A stretch of 42,064 bases of DNA from Hepatocystis sp. ex Piliocolobus tephrosceles (GCA_902459845.2 CABPSV020000001.1:38116-80179); one strand, 5' to 3'. Counted from the first letter of the stretch, positions 30,715 to 42,055 are shown. A program made the numbers and translations. Notes: generated from the letters alone by a model not told the origin.

Positions 30715-31642
30715 AATCGTTCGAACTAGACATACAGCAAACATAGAGATGCATTTAACAAGCGTTCTATGTATAAAAAAAAAAAATGCAGTTCACTATG
30801 ATTTAATGCATTAGCACAAATTTAAATTTTATTTATATGTGCGAATTATATAAAATAGTGATATTTGCGCAAGTAAAAAAACATTTAAAATATAAAACTA
30901 TGGCTACAATTGTAACAATTTATCAACGACAGTTTAAAAAATTGTTATAAAAACTGTTTATGCATATATATAATATTGCATCTTACCATACATGTATATA
31001 AAATGTTTATATTTTAAATGTTATGAACATTTTATAAAAATGTGATTTTATCCTATAACAACCCTTTTTTTTTTTATTTTTTAACATTGTTTTTTTTTTT
31101 TTTTTTTTTTTAACATTGTTTTTTTTTTTTTTTTGTTTTTTTTGCTATGATGACAAATAATAAATTTATTTGGCATTACAATATGACATACTACGTATTC
31201 ATATTAGCAATTATTGTTATATATTTTGATATGGTTTAATAATAGCACTTATCATTTTTGTATGTGTGTATAATGATAAAAAGAAGTGTGTTTGTACCAA
31301 CAATTAATAACTTAGTCTTTTAAAAGCATGGAAAATTGTTTTTCATTATAATATTAAGTAACAAATGAGTACATATGTATACGAGTAATAATAAACACGG
31401 AAAAAAAAACAATCATTCATTATATGTTAAACAAATTTATGTATATGCACTTAATTTATTATTTTATTTATTTGTTTTTTTTTACTTTACTATTAAAACA
31501 AACATATTATATTATGTATATACACGTTTTAATGTGTATGTTTGTCATGTAGATAGTGTAATAATATTAATATTAATACAAAATACATGATATACATATT
31601 TATATCATTATATATATAATATTTTTTTTGAAATATTGACTA
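30715..31642. other. Intergenic between the three-exon gene and TRAP
   Basis: Convergent 3' flanks with long T runs at 31091-31112 and 31121-31134. A stretch near 31270-31315 (AAAAAGAAGTGTGTTTGTACCAACAATTAATAACTTA) has a diverged match near 36250-36285, extending the duplication around the three-exon gene. A 71-codon plus-strand ORF at 31375-31590 has simple composition and is not called. Confidence 0.55.
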
Positions 31643-33136
31643 TTATCCTTGCCAATCATCATCTTTTGGTAATTTAAATTCTTCGTTATCTGGTATATCT
31701 ACATCGTCATCTTGTAATATGTTTTCAAATGTTGATTGATTTAATACATTTGACGCAGCTGCTCCTTTATGAGCAAAACTATAAGCGACACCACCACAAC
31801 CAAGTAAAACTATTCCAGCCAAAGCAGCACCTGCTATTTTATAAGCATTATTAACTCCAGGTTTTTCGTTATTTTCATTATTTTCGTCTTGTTCGTTATA
31901 TTCACTATCAATGTCTATATTTTCATCTACATTAGCATTATTTTCGGTTGACGGTAAAATGTTCTCATTAGGTTGTACATTTTCCGGGGGTCTGTTTATC
32001 ATATCATGTTCCGGACTATATATATTGTGGGGGTTAACAGTCTGTTCTACGATGTTTTTATTTTCATTATTAATATTTGATTGATCTTCTACTTTTGGTT
32101 TAGGTATTGATGAAGGACATTCTCCTTCGTAACATTCTTCGGTGAGTGTATCTTCACATTTTGGATTTTTAGGAATTCTTTTTTTTGTTTTAAATCCCGT
32201 ACCACCACAAGCAACTGAACATGCAGACCATTCAGCATCCCATTCACCACAATCTTTTTCGTTTGGTTCAGGTATTGGTGAAGGACATTCTCCTTCGTAA
32301 CATTCCTCGGTTAGTGTATCATCACAGTTTTCATGATTAGTTATTCTTGTTTTTGTTTTTATTCCTTTAGCACCACAAGGAACTGAACATTGAGACCATT
32401 CAGAATCCCATTCACCACAATTTATTTGTTTTTCGACATCAACACATACTTTTTGTAAAAATGGTATAATTCGTTTACTTGCATTTGACCAACTCGTATG
32501 ATAATAAGTTGAGCAAGCTTCATCGTCTGCTTTACAACCTGCCATTATTCTATTATATTTATTATTAACACCAGTACCAACACCAAATACAATAACCTTA
32601 ACACCAAGTTTATTTAATTGATAAATGTTTACTAATGCTGTTTTTCGATTATTTGGGATACCATCAGTTACAACTATAAGAAGTCTTTGGTTTTGTTGTT
32701 GTAAATGTTTAGTGTTATACTCATTCTTCACCAGTTGTAATGCTTTTGTTAAATTGGTAGTACCTCTGGGTCTGTAACTTTTAAATAAACGATTTATATG
32801 ATCAACAACTTCTGTTTTATCTGTGGAAGTATGGCTACCATATGGAATAATATATTTTGCATCTGCGTTGAATAAAATTAAACTAAAGTTAACATTATTT
32901 GGTGATATATTTAATATATTTGGTAGTTGTAAAGTCAAAGGGTATATATATTTCTCCCAATTATGCAAACCTATACTAGCTGACCCATCAAGTAACACAT
33001 GCACATCTATGTGTTCGTTACATATTTGTTCTGTTATTGTTATAGTGTCTTTATTTTTGACATCACTTTGAATTAAAATGCTTAAGTAAGAAAAAAGCAC
33101 AAAAAATAAAAATATTCTATTACTAATAAGTTTCAT
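31643..33136 (-). CDS. TRAP: Thrombospondin-related anonymous protein (TRAP) with two thrombospondin repeats
   Basis: 497 residues, intact, single exon. TRAP is the sporozoite surface adhesin that links host or matrix ligands to the parasite actin-myosin motor and is needed for gliding and cell entry. Signal peptide at 1-24. A von Willebrand A domain (about 43-230) has a complete metal-binding site: DGSAS at 50-54, Thr in RGTTN (126-127) and Asp in VVTDG (158). Two nearly identical thrombospondin type 1 repeats follow (240-295 and 296-351), both with CSVxCG. An Asn/Glu/Pro-rich spacer follows (352-430). The transmembrane helix (about 433-454) has small residues suited to rhomboid cleavage. 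The tail is acidic and ends in DDDWQG, with the Trp used for binding the glideosome connector or aldolase. Oddities: the repeat is doubled, and the Trp pair is spaced WxxxW (WDSEW, WDAEW), not the usual WxxW. No conserved neighbour gene is visible. Confidence 0.95.
   Translation of the reverse strand: MKLISNRIFLFFVLFSYLSILIQSDVKNKDTITITEQICNEHIDVHVLLDGSASIGLHNWEKYIYPLTLQLPNILNISPNNVNFSLILFNADAKYIIPYGSHTSTDKTEVVDHINRLFKSYRPRGTTNLTKALQLVKNEYNTKHLQQQNQRLLIVVTDGIPNNRKTALVNIYQLNKLGVKVIVFGVGTGVNNKYNRIMAGCKADDEACSTYYHTSWSNASKRIIPFLQKVCVDVEKQINCGEWDSEWSQCSVPCGAKGIKTKTRITNHENCDDTLTEECYEGECPSPIPEPNEKDCGEWDAEWSACSVACGGTGFKTKKRIPKNPKCEDTLTEECYEGECPSSIPKPKVEDQSNINNENKNIVEQTVNPHNIYSPEHDMINRPPENVQPNENILPSTENNANVDENIDIDSEYNEQDENNENNEKPGVNNAYKIAGAALAGIVLLGCGGVAYSFAHKGAAASNVLNQSTFENILQDDDVDIPDNEEFKLPKDDDWQG
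32084..32419 (-). repeat. 168-base internal duplication in TRAP
   Basis: Residues 240-295 (bases 32419-32252) and 296-351 (32251-32084) are two 56-residue units. They share CGEW-x-EWSxCSVxCG, TLTEECYEGECPS and IPxP. High identity indicates a recent unequal exchange within the gene. Confidence 0.9.
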
Positions 33137-33152
33137 TATGTTTACACGTGTT

Positions 33153-33204
<52 letters not shown>

Positions 33205-33977
33205 TTATATATACAATTCACAGTTAAATTATTAAAGTAGCACAAATGGAATCAACTTATATAGTTGTTACAATAAAAAAAAAAAAACAAAAATACAGTG
33301 TTAAAATGTTAGGCTTAAACAAATTGTACATGTATGTGTATGTCATGCAAACATATATACATTTATACGTATATACTATTTACATGATTGTGTAAATATA
33401 TACAATTATATAAAAGACAAAAAAATGTGTTTTTAATTTAATGGTACAATGTGGTTTTTTTTTTGCAATATAAAAATGTTATTCAACATTTGAATAATAA
33501 AGCCAAAAACTTAATAAAAATTAATAAAACATAAATAAAACAATAATCAATTAATATAAAGAGAGTTATTGTCAAAAAATTATACAAAAAAATGAATTAT
33601 ATTACAAATTAAAGTAAAATTATTAAATCCAAAAATAAAAAATATAAAAATAAAACAAAATTTTGATTTTTTGGTTTTTTTTTTTCGTAATTTATTACAC
33701 AATTGTGAAAAAATATAAAAAAAATAATAAAATATATAAACAAAAAAATAATCAGACAATAAAATTTCCAACATGCAAAATTTAAAAAGATGTTGTAAAA
33801 AGGTTCATTCCGTTAAAAAAAAAAAAACAAAAAATAAATTTTTTTTTTTTTTTATATAACCACCATGCTCAGCTATACGGGTGTATATTATTTAAAGATA
33901 GCTATCGTAAAAATATTTTAGCCAACTGCATGATGATCATTGTAAGAGCACGTGATTTAAAATGTAAAAATTATGTG

Positions 33978-34013
<36 letters not shown>

Positions 34014-34740
34014 CATTTATTTTAACTAATAAATAAATTGTTAAATGACGTGTAACAAATTGGTGTAAAATAAGAAAGATAAAAATTAAAAAAAAACCTA
34101 TTTATTATATTGTAAAGTTTATCTTTATTTGTGTTTTTAATTTGGTGGTTGCCATTATAAAACAACTTTAGTTGTTTGCATGATGATCAAAGAGCATGTT
34201 GTCATGCATGCAAAAATTTTGTAAAAGAAAACAAAAAATTAAATTTTTTTTGTTTATTAAGCGCTTGGATTTGTGTAGTTATAAAACAAACTGTTAGTGC
34301 ATAAAAACGAACGATATATATATATATATGCCCGTATACATATGTGCACATTTTTTATTGCTGGTCGAGAAATATATAAAAATGGTGAAAGCAGACAAAT
34401 CCCATTTTTGCTTTAATATTTACATGTTTTAAAATGCATGCATTTATTTATTTAACAACAAAACATATTAAAAAGATGTCGTAATAGAAGTTATATTACT
34501 GAACCTTTGATCAATGTTTTACAATTACAACATTTGAACATTAGCATTATGTATAAATAAATAAAAATGGATCGATAAAAATTTTTTTTTAATTTTTTAA
34601 ATAATAAAAAAAAAAAAAAGGTAAAAGTAAATATAATACAATTCACACTTTTTATTTGATATATATATACATAATTTTAATAAAACAAATAAAACATAAT
34701 TTTTTTAATTAGCATTTGGTAAACTGTTGTACCGGAAAAT
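33137..34740. other. Upstream region of TRAP
   Basis: The presumed TRAP promoter lies here, with A runs and a (TA)n tract close to the start codon. Two similar segments with GCATGATGATCA near 33930 and 34180 (CCAACTGCATGATGATCATTGTAAGAGCACG and TGCATGATGATCAAAGAGCATG) form a short internal repeat. There is a poly(A) tract at about 33979-34011. No gene was recognised. Confidence 0.5.
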
Positions 34741-35267
34741 TATTTTTTATTAATGCGTATTACTATTGCATATATAATTTGTACTCTTATAAATAAAAAA
34801 TATGGTTATATATATATATATAAATTGATACAACGTAAAACTACTTAATATGTCATTTAAAATATTTTATAAGTAGTATCGTGTAAAACATGATCAAAGT
34901 TAAAAAAAATAAAATATTGTTTATGTATAATTTTATAAAAAATAGCATGCACATTGATAATGTAAAAAAAAAAAAAATATTATAAAAACACGTTAAAAAC
35001 CACTAACATATTTAAAAAATATTTATTATTTAAAAGTTTTGTCTAATTTGTGTAATTTTAAATATGTTATATCCAAATATTTTTATATTTACATTAACTG
35101 TTTGTATTATATTTTTAATTTAAAAATATTTATTTTGTAATTGAATACATAAAAGCATTTGATAGTTTTGTATAACAAGTATTATTATACGGAGTAAAGG
35201 ATATTTATAATAAAATTCTTATTTTTTTTAATATATCTGTACAATAAAAAAAACATAATTGAAAACT

Positions 35268-35803
35268 ATGGCATAAAGAAATTCCATTGAAAACAACAGT
35301 TACACATCAAACGGAACTAAATTGTTTAAGGTGTTAACTAATAAAACTGATGGCAATTTTACATTTAAAAATATTTTTGCTAAGTTATTTAATTTTTATA
35401 ATTAATAATATATTTTATAAATTATACTACTTCATAAAACAGATGTTGTATAGGATACATAAGATAATAAAACCATCATTGGCACTCTTATTCAAAATCG
35501 TAAAAAATCAGAAATTGGTATCTATATTATGGGCCAAACTTAGTGTGTTTGTCCAAAAGATAGAAGCATTCACAATATTCACACTGATGTTTTATGTTTT
35601 TGTTTTTTTTATTCAAAGTATTATAGAAGAATGCAGAATACGATAAAAAAAAAAATTTATGTTATTTATTTATATATATTTTATTTTTATAAAACTCTCT
35701 ATATATATAATTTGATCATTATACAATAATATGTTGTGCATTTTTTTTATTATAACAAAAAAAATATTGTATAGAAAGACGTGGTCGTCGTAGAAGACGA
35801 TAA
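35268..35803 (+). pseudogene. Dead copy of the three-exon membrane-protein gene
   Basis: A paralogue of 30172-30714. The start reads ATG GCA TAA, a stop at codon 3. The first donor is GC instead of GT (CTGATGGCAA). Exon 2 is recognisable (GATAATAAAACCATCATTGG... to CTTAGTGTGTTTGTC) but frameshifted into a TAG. The second acceptor has lost its AG (ATAACAAAA). The last exon still matches (CGTCGTAGAAGACGATAA). Four independent lesions make it non-functional. A 98-codon ORF at 35350-35646 is a by-product of the shifted frames. Confidence 0.85.
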
Positions 35804-35982
35804 AATCGTTTGAGCTTGACACAGTAAACACAGAAGTGCATTTATTAAGCATTTTTATGTGTCTGAAATAGCGTAGCACGCTAAAACTTAAAACAAAAGC
35901 ACACGTTTGAATTTAATTAGCTTGTGATAAGGAAATTAGTAAAAATATAAAAACAGTAAAAATGTTTTCATATACTATTAAC

Positions 35983-36133
35983 TTATATGCAATGTTCGGT
36001 TTTACCATTATTAACAATTAATATAACACGTTTAAGGTTATCAATATCTAATTGAACTTGTTTTTTTATTTTATTTTTTATGTGTTTTTACTTTTCTTTT
36101 TTGTTTTGCCGTCAACGAAAGTAACAATTGCAT
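35983..36133 (-). pseudogene. Short minus-strand coding remnant
   Basis: From ATG at 36133 the reading MQLLLSLTAKQKRKVK breaks in an A run and continues in another frame as KKQVQLDIDNLKRVILIVNN to a stop at 35985-35983. Composition is protein-like and richer in G+C than its surroundings. No intact copy is seen. It is either a remnant of a small secreted-protein gene or chance. Confidence 0.25.
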
Positions 36134-38558
36134 AGCTCTTTATTATAATATTAAATTGTTATGCATTAACAGTGTCAATTATTGCATTATTTCATAACAT
36201 AACACAAAATGAAGCTTGTAAATTTTTGTACTTGTGCATATATACTAATAAAAAAAAGCACGTTTATAAATAATGAATAACTTATTGTTGTATTTGTATT
36301 ACCATTTAAAACGTTTAATGTAAAATATATATAAAACAATAGTATAAAAATGAAAATATAATTAACTAAGCATAAACTTATGAAAAGTTGAATGCACGTT
36401 AAGACTAAAAATAAATATAATTACTAATAGTAAATGTAAAATAATAGTACAATTAAACAAATAATATATTTGTTGCAAAGTTTTTAGTATTTATTTGAGC
36501 TTTTGTTTCGAAATAAAGAATATAACAATAATTTGTAATTAACATTTAACAAGCATTTAACTGATTTAAATAAAAAAAAAATAAAAAAAAAAAAAAAAAT
36601 TGTACCCACTACCTTAAAAAAAAGAAAAATCATAAATTTTGTATTATTTGATAAATATAATTTTGTTCAACTAATTATTATTATCAGTAGTATTGTTATT
36701 ACTTTTATCAAAATTAAATGAGTTGGTTTTATATTATTAATGCTACGATGTGTAATGTTTACAATTTGTTTTTTTTTTTTGTGTGTGTAATTATTATATA
36801 TATTATATTATTATTACACGTATTTTCAATATACACATATTTGTTTATAACTTATTACGATTTGTTATTATTGTACCGTTGATGTGTGATAATTAAAATT
36901 GTTTATGACCAAAATTTGATTTTGTTAATTTTTTTTTTTTTTTCTTTTTGTTATTATTTGTTGTTATCACTAGTTTTTATAGTTATTTTTTGCAATTTTA
37001 TTTTTTTGTGTTTTTTGAAAGTTTAAACAGAATATGTTGGTTACAAATGTAACGGATGCACATGCAAATATAGGAGTTTTGGAAATTGTATATATATATA
37101 TATATATATGTATATATAGTGATTTGTGATATAATCAAGCGATCGGAAGAATAAATTTTTGGTTATAAATCACATATTATAGCAGTATAACAAACGTTTG
37201 AAGTCACATAAACATAAAACATTTTTTTTTATAAATGATATAAATGATAAACTAAAAATTATGTAAAAATACTTTATTAATGGTTAAAAAATAATATATA
37301 TGTAGAAGTGACACAAATGTATATACACTATTTTTTTTTTTTTTTTTTTTTTTTTTTTGTTGTGTGTATTTGTAATTTATAATGGGTCCTGACTTGTATA
37401 ACTGTATCCAGATTTTTAAACTACATTTTTAACTTTTTGTGAACGTCATTTAACAGATTTTAATATATGATTTACTATTAATAACATTTTTACACATATA
37501 ACATAAGAATAGTTATAACAAAAATTTTTTTTTTTTTTATTAAAAAAAAAGTAAACATATTAAGTTTAACATAGCATAAAATATGTTAATTATATTTTTA
37601 TCATTTTTATTTTTTTATTTTATTAAATATTATTTTTTCAATTTTTTATTTCTAATATATATTGTACATATAAATGTGTAATGGTATACAAAAAATACTT
37701 TACATAAGACATAAATAAATATGAGACGTATTACAATTTGACTTAAATTAATTATTGTAATATTTTAGTTTTTAATTCGATGTAAAAAAATTTATATTTT
37801 TTAGATACAACACAAAATACACAATATATTAGGTGATATGCTAATAAATTGTTTTTTGTGTGTGTATTTTTTTTTAGCTGTTTTGCTCAATTTTTTTTGA
37901 TATTTATATTGTTTTTATTAAACAATACTTAGTTATAATAGTTTGCTTTAGTTGTTATTAATAACAGTGTATGCTTACAACTGTAAAGATTATTATTTTT
38001 TTTTAATTATAGGTGTATCCTATATATATATATATATCTATATATATATACATAATTAGGCAACATTTTATTAAAAAAATTAAAAAAATTCAAACAAATT
38101 TTTTCAACATAATTCAGTAAATGTACTTTTGTGTGCAAATATTAAACAATTATCTATATTTTTTTGTTAAGATGTGTGTTGTAAAAAAAAATATAATATA
38201 GACAATATATATTTTTTACATGTTTTAACAAAAGAAAAAAAAAAAAAGATTTTTTTCACATATGTAACAATAATTTGTATTAAATAAATAACATAAATTA
38301 AATTAAATTTAATATATACATTAGCATTTTTTATAAATTGTACAAAATAAAAAAAAAGACATGTAAATATTTTTAGTGGTAATTTTATTTATAATACATT
38401 TTCAATTGTTTTACATCTTGATTTTTTTTTTTACATTGATTGATACGTTTTAACTTAATACGAATATAAAAAAAAAAAAATTAATATATTTAAATATATT
38501 TCGTTTTATTTTTTAATATAACAAAACATCTGCATGTAACATTTTAATTATTACTAAA
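36134..38558. other. Intergenic, 2.4 kb
   Basis: Contains the third dispersed TTTGTTGCAAG element (36468-36505) followed by AATTAACATTTAACAAGCATTTAA, a T run at about 37332-37358 and (TA)n tracts near 37092 and 38020. From about 37700 to 38000 is a flank (TATGCTAATAAATTGTTTT, TACTTAGTTATAATAGTTTGCTTTA, TAATAACAGTGTATGCTT) repeated at 39690-39870 and partly at 40480-40540. No gene was recognised. Confidence 0.55.
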
Positions 38559-38936
38559 ATGAAGTTAGTAATATTTAGTATATTATTTGTTTACATATAT
38601 TTAGAACTCTGCGCATATTTATACAGTGGTGGGAGTAATTTTTTTATAAGTGTATATAGTGTTAATAATCGTGAAGAAATAATTAAATCATTAGTAACAG
38701 ATATACCAAAATGTGAAGGTGATCTTATTGCCGTAAAATATCAAGGAGATAGAGGACCAGAAAGTGTAAGAAAACAAATGGTGGAAATTATGAAAAGAAT
38801 GAGTGCAATAAGTGGGCGTATGGTTAGACTGAAAACTCTTATAGTGAATCATAACACACATGAAGGGATGTTAGATTTAATTAAAGCATTACAAGAATGC
38901 GAAACCGAACTAAGAGCATGGGCAACTAGTAGTTAA
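38559..38936 (+). CDS. Small secreted protein, unrecognised family
   Basis: 125 residues. Signal peptide at about 1-18 (MKLVIFSILFVYIYLELCAY). The mature part is helical and charged (GDRGPESVRKQMVEIMKRMS; LDLIKALQECETELRAWATSS), with only two Cys and no membrane helix. Codon use and composition are clearly coding. Upstream and downstream flanks resemble those of the gene at 41286, suggesting both descend from one duplicated unit even though the proteins are hard to align by eye. Function unknown. Confidence 0.75.
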   Translation: MKLVIFSILFVYIYLELCAYLYSGGSNFFISVYSVNNREEIIKSLVTDIPKCEGDLIAVKYQGDRGPESVRKQMVEIMKRMSAISGRMVRLKTLIVNHNTHEGMLDLIKALQECETELRAWATSS

Positions 38937-39156
38937 AGCAACTAATAAACAAAAAAAAAAAAAGATATTTATTTTTATTTTGAGTTAACGTATACATGAA
39001 ACATTACTTGGCATATTGATCAAAACAAATGAAAATGGCAAGCATGTAGCAGAAAGTGTTAAAATAAACATATAACCAAATTTGCATAATTTGTTGAAAA
39101 TATAAATTATGCAATGTAAACAATTGTAACATTCGTTAATAATATAAATATATTCC

Positions 39157-39194
<38 letters not shown>

Positions 39195-40661
39195 TTAACT
39201 TTTTTTTTTTATTTTTATTTTTTTTTTTTATTATTTTTTTTTCTTTATATCATTTGCTTTATGTTAAAAATTAATCTTTTTTTATATATGAACTGGACCT
39301 AACAAATTGCTTGTTTTGATTATATAAGTTATATCATTTGTGTTGACATAAGTCACTCAATCTATTTATTTTTGAGTTAATACGTTTTTAATGCATAAGA
39401 AATGTAGTTCATGTTTTGCATTTGAGTGATACTCAATGTTATGAACATAAGTTATCATAAACATTTTAAAGAAATGCTATTCTAAATATTTTTTTTTTTT
39501 TTTTTTTTTTTTTTATTGAATATTGTGTCTATTTTTTTATGTAAAATATTGCATATATAAATATGGAATAATACAAGAAATACACTACAAATAGGTTATG
39601 GCTCATTATATGGTGTGTTACAATTTGATTTAATTTTTTAATTGTGATATTTTAATTTTTGGTGTTATTTAAATAAAAATTTATTTTTTAATTACAACGT
39701 AAAATACACAATATATCAAGTACATGAATGCTAATAGATTGTTTTATATGTGTGTATATTTTTTTTACTTGTTTTTATAATTTTTTTTTTATATTTAAAT
39801 TAGTTTTATGTAACAATATTTAGTTATCATGGTTTGCTTTAATTATTTTTAATAATACTAGATGCATACATAAAAAAAATTTTAAAATAACTAAAAGTAT
39901 AAGTTATGTACATAATCCCCCATTTTTATATCAAAAATTTATAAAAAGATTTATTAAAATATGTTATAATATAGTGTTATAAATGTATATTTGTTTATTT
40001 TTATTTTTTTGTGTGTGCAATCAGCTATTTTATATTTGTTAAGCGATTGAGGTGCTGTAACAAGATTTAATAAGGTTGTAATTTTTTTTTTTTTTTTTTT
40101 TTTTGTAATCATTATTTATCATAAACAATTAAAATAAAATAAATAATTACATTTTTTTCATTTTTTTTTTAATAATTTTTTATTTTAATTTTTTAATGTA
40201 AAAAAATGTAATATTAATAAATTAAGATTTAAAGCACCCTTTGTTACCTGTTTTTTTTTTTTTTTCATTTGAATACTTAGATGTAAATATACAACTAATA
40301 TGCTGTAGTGCTAGGTGTGTGTATATATATATATATTTTGACACATTCAGAAATAAATATTATACAGCGTATATTATAAAAGATGATTAAAAAATATATG
40401 TAAACATAAACAATATTACATTGGAAAGTGCATTTATATATTATCATTATATACCTCTTAACATTTTTTTAATTTATAATATTTAGTTATCATATTTTTT
40501 TTGGATTGTTATTAATAATACTATATGCTTGTGAATGTAAAATTTATTTTTAATTGATTGAAAGTAGATGTTACATTATATAAATTTGCGAGTTTATATT
40601 AAAAATGTGAAAAAGTTGTATTAAAATATGTTATGTTGCGTTATAAATATGTATTCGTTTA

Positions 40662-40721
40662 TGTCAACGTGTTTCTGTTGGTGTCGACGTGCTTCTGCTG
40701 GCGTCGACTTGTGTGCGCTTG
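40662..40721. repeat. GC-rich 20-base minisatellite, 3 copies
   Basis: TGTCAACGTGTTTCTGTTGG, TGTCGACGTGCTTCTGCTGG and CGTCGACTTGTGTGCGCTTG lie head to tail. At roughly 55% G+C it is the most G+C-rich spot in the window outside genes. Confidence 0.85.
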
Positions 40722-40753
40722 ATTTTGTGTAAAAAAGACTATTTTATGTTTGT

Positions 40754-40881
40754 AAAAATATTATAGTGGTGTAACAAAATATAATAAGGTAAAAAATTTT
40801 TTTTATTTATTTTAATTAAAAATATTGTAGTGGTGTAACAAAATATAATAAGGTAAAAATTTATTAATATTTATCTTAATT
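40754..40881. repeat. 64-base tandem duplication
   Basis: AAAAATATT-TAGTGGTGTA ACAAAATATAATAAGGTAAAAA starts at 40754 and again at 40818. The copies are nearly identical for the first 42 bases, then drift. Confidence 0.9.
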
Positions 40882-41285
40882 ATAAATAAATTGATGTAAT
40901 TTTTTTTGTTTAATTACAAATTATCATAAATAAATGTTAAAATAAACAAAATAAAAATTATATTTCAATTTTTATCATATAAATTTACAATTTATACTTT
41001 GTATACAAAATACAAAAAATAAAAAAAAAACTATAACTAATTAAATGTACATATATGAGTAATAAACTAAAATTGAGAACTTTTATATTTTGAATTTAAT
41101 TTATTTTATTTTAAATAAAATATAAACATTATTAATTTCTTTACACTTTTTATTTTTTGTTCTACAATTAAAATTACATTTTAGGTCAAAAAAAAATACG
41201 ATAAAATACATTACTATACTTAAATATCCGTCGTGCTTTTCTTATATAACTAAAATTTACGTGTTACATTATAATTTTAATTTCA

Positions 41286-41804
41286 ATGACGTTATCAGTA
41301 TTTTTTATATTATTTGTTTTTTTGTTGGGATGCTGCACACATTCCGATAGTGCTAGAAATTGTTTTGTTATAGGTGCCCTTACCCGTATACAGGTCAAAA
41401 TGAAACTTGAGCCAATAAATGATATGTGGAAAATATTTCTGAGCCTGGTACGTCTACTTGAAAGTAGTTTTGCTCAAGATGTAAGAGAAGGCTTAATTTC
41501 TTTGTATCTTGCAAAAGCTTTAATACGAGATATTTTAATAGAAAGTGAGTTGACATATCAATCGTTTTTAAGCAGAGAAGTATTAGAACTCAATGTAAAA
41601 TCCAAACAATATATTGAAGGCTTTTTATTGAAATATGGAGTAGATGAACGCTCACCTTTGTTTACTATTGGAACAGCTGCTTTGTTAATAGTAAAAGAGT
41701 ATGATCGAATAGCTAGTCAATATGCTTATATTTATCTTGATGAGAGGAAAGAATGGCTAAAAAAAAGACCACATCTTGCGACAGAAGATGATTTTTTAGA
41801 TTAA
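41286..41804 (+). CDS. Small secreted helical protein, unrecognised family
   Basis: 172 residues. Signal peptide at about 1-22 (MTLSVFFILFVFLLGCCTHS), then an all-helical body rich in Leu, Glu, Lys and Arg (EGLISLYLAKALIRDILIES; SPLFTIGTAALLIVKEYDRI) ending in an acidic tail (EDDFLD). No membrane helix after the leader. The flanks are related to those of the gene at 38559. Intact. Possibly an exported or vacuole-resident protein, but there is no export motif and no recognised domain. Confidence 0.75.
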   Translation: MTLSVFFILFVFLLGCCTHSDSARNCFVIGALTRIQVKMKLEPINDMWKIFLSLVRLLESSFAQDVREGLISLYLAKALIRDILIESELTYQSFLSREVLELNVKSKQYIEGFLLKYGVDERSPLFTIGTAALLIVKEYDRIASQYAYIYLDERKEWLKKRPHLATEDDFLD

Positions 41805-41985
41805 AAATATAATTTATGCATTATAAACAAACGTAACATTGTTTATTAATAACAATAAATTCGATTTATTAAATGAAAATAAAAAAAATTTATATTTTTT
41901 TATACAATTTTTTACTTTTTTTTTTTAAGTTATATGAACAAAACATGTTACATACAATTACATTAATTATTATGTTGATTTTAAA

Positions 41986-42055
<70 letters not shown>

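Larger units (their letters stand above)
38937..41285. other. Intergenic with partial copies of the gene flank
   Basis: The first 200 bases resemble 12361-12540 and 41805-41890 (AACCAAATTTGCATAA, ATTATGCAA, CATTCGTTAATAA). Two partial copies of the upstream flank follow at 39690-40070 and 40480-40800. The second carries a GC-rich minisatellite (40662-40721) and a 64-base tandem duplication (40754-40881) absent from the first. No gene was recognised. Confidence 0.55.

Noticed and set aside
35350..35646. 98-codon plus-strand ORF
   Set aside because: Runs across the intron and shifted exon 2 of the dead three-exon gene.
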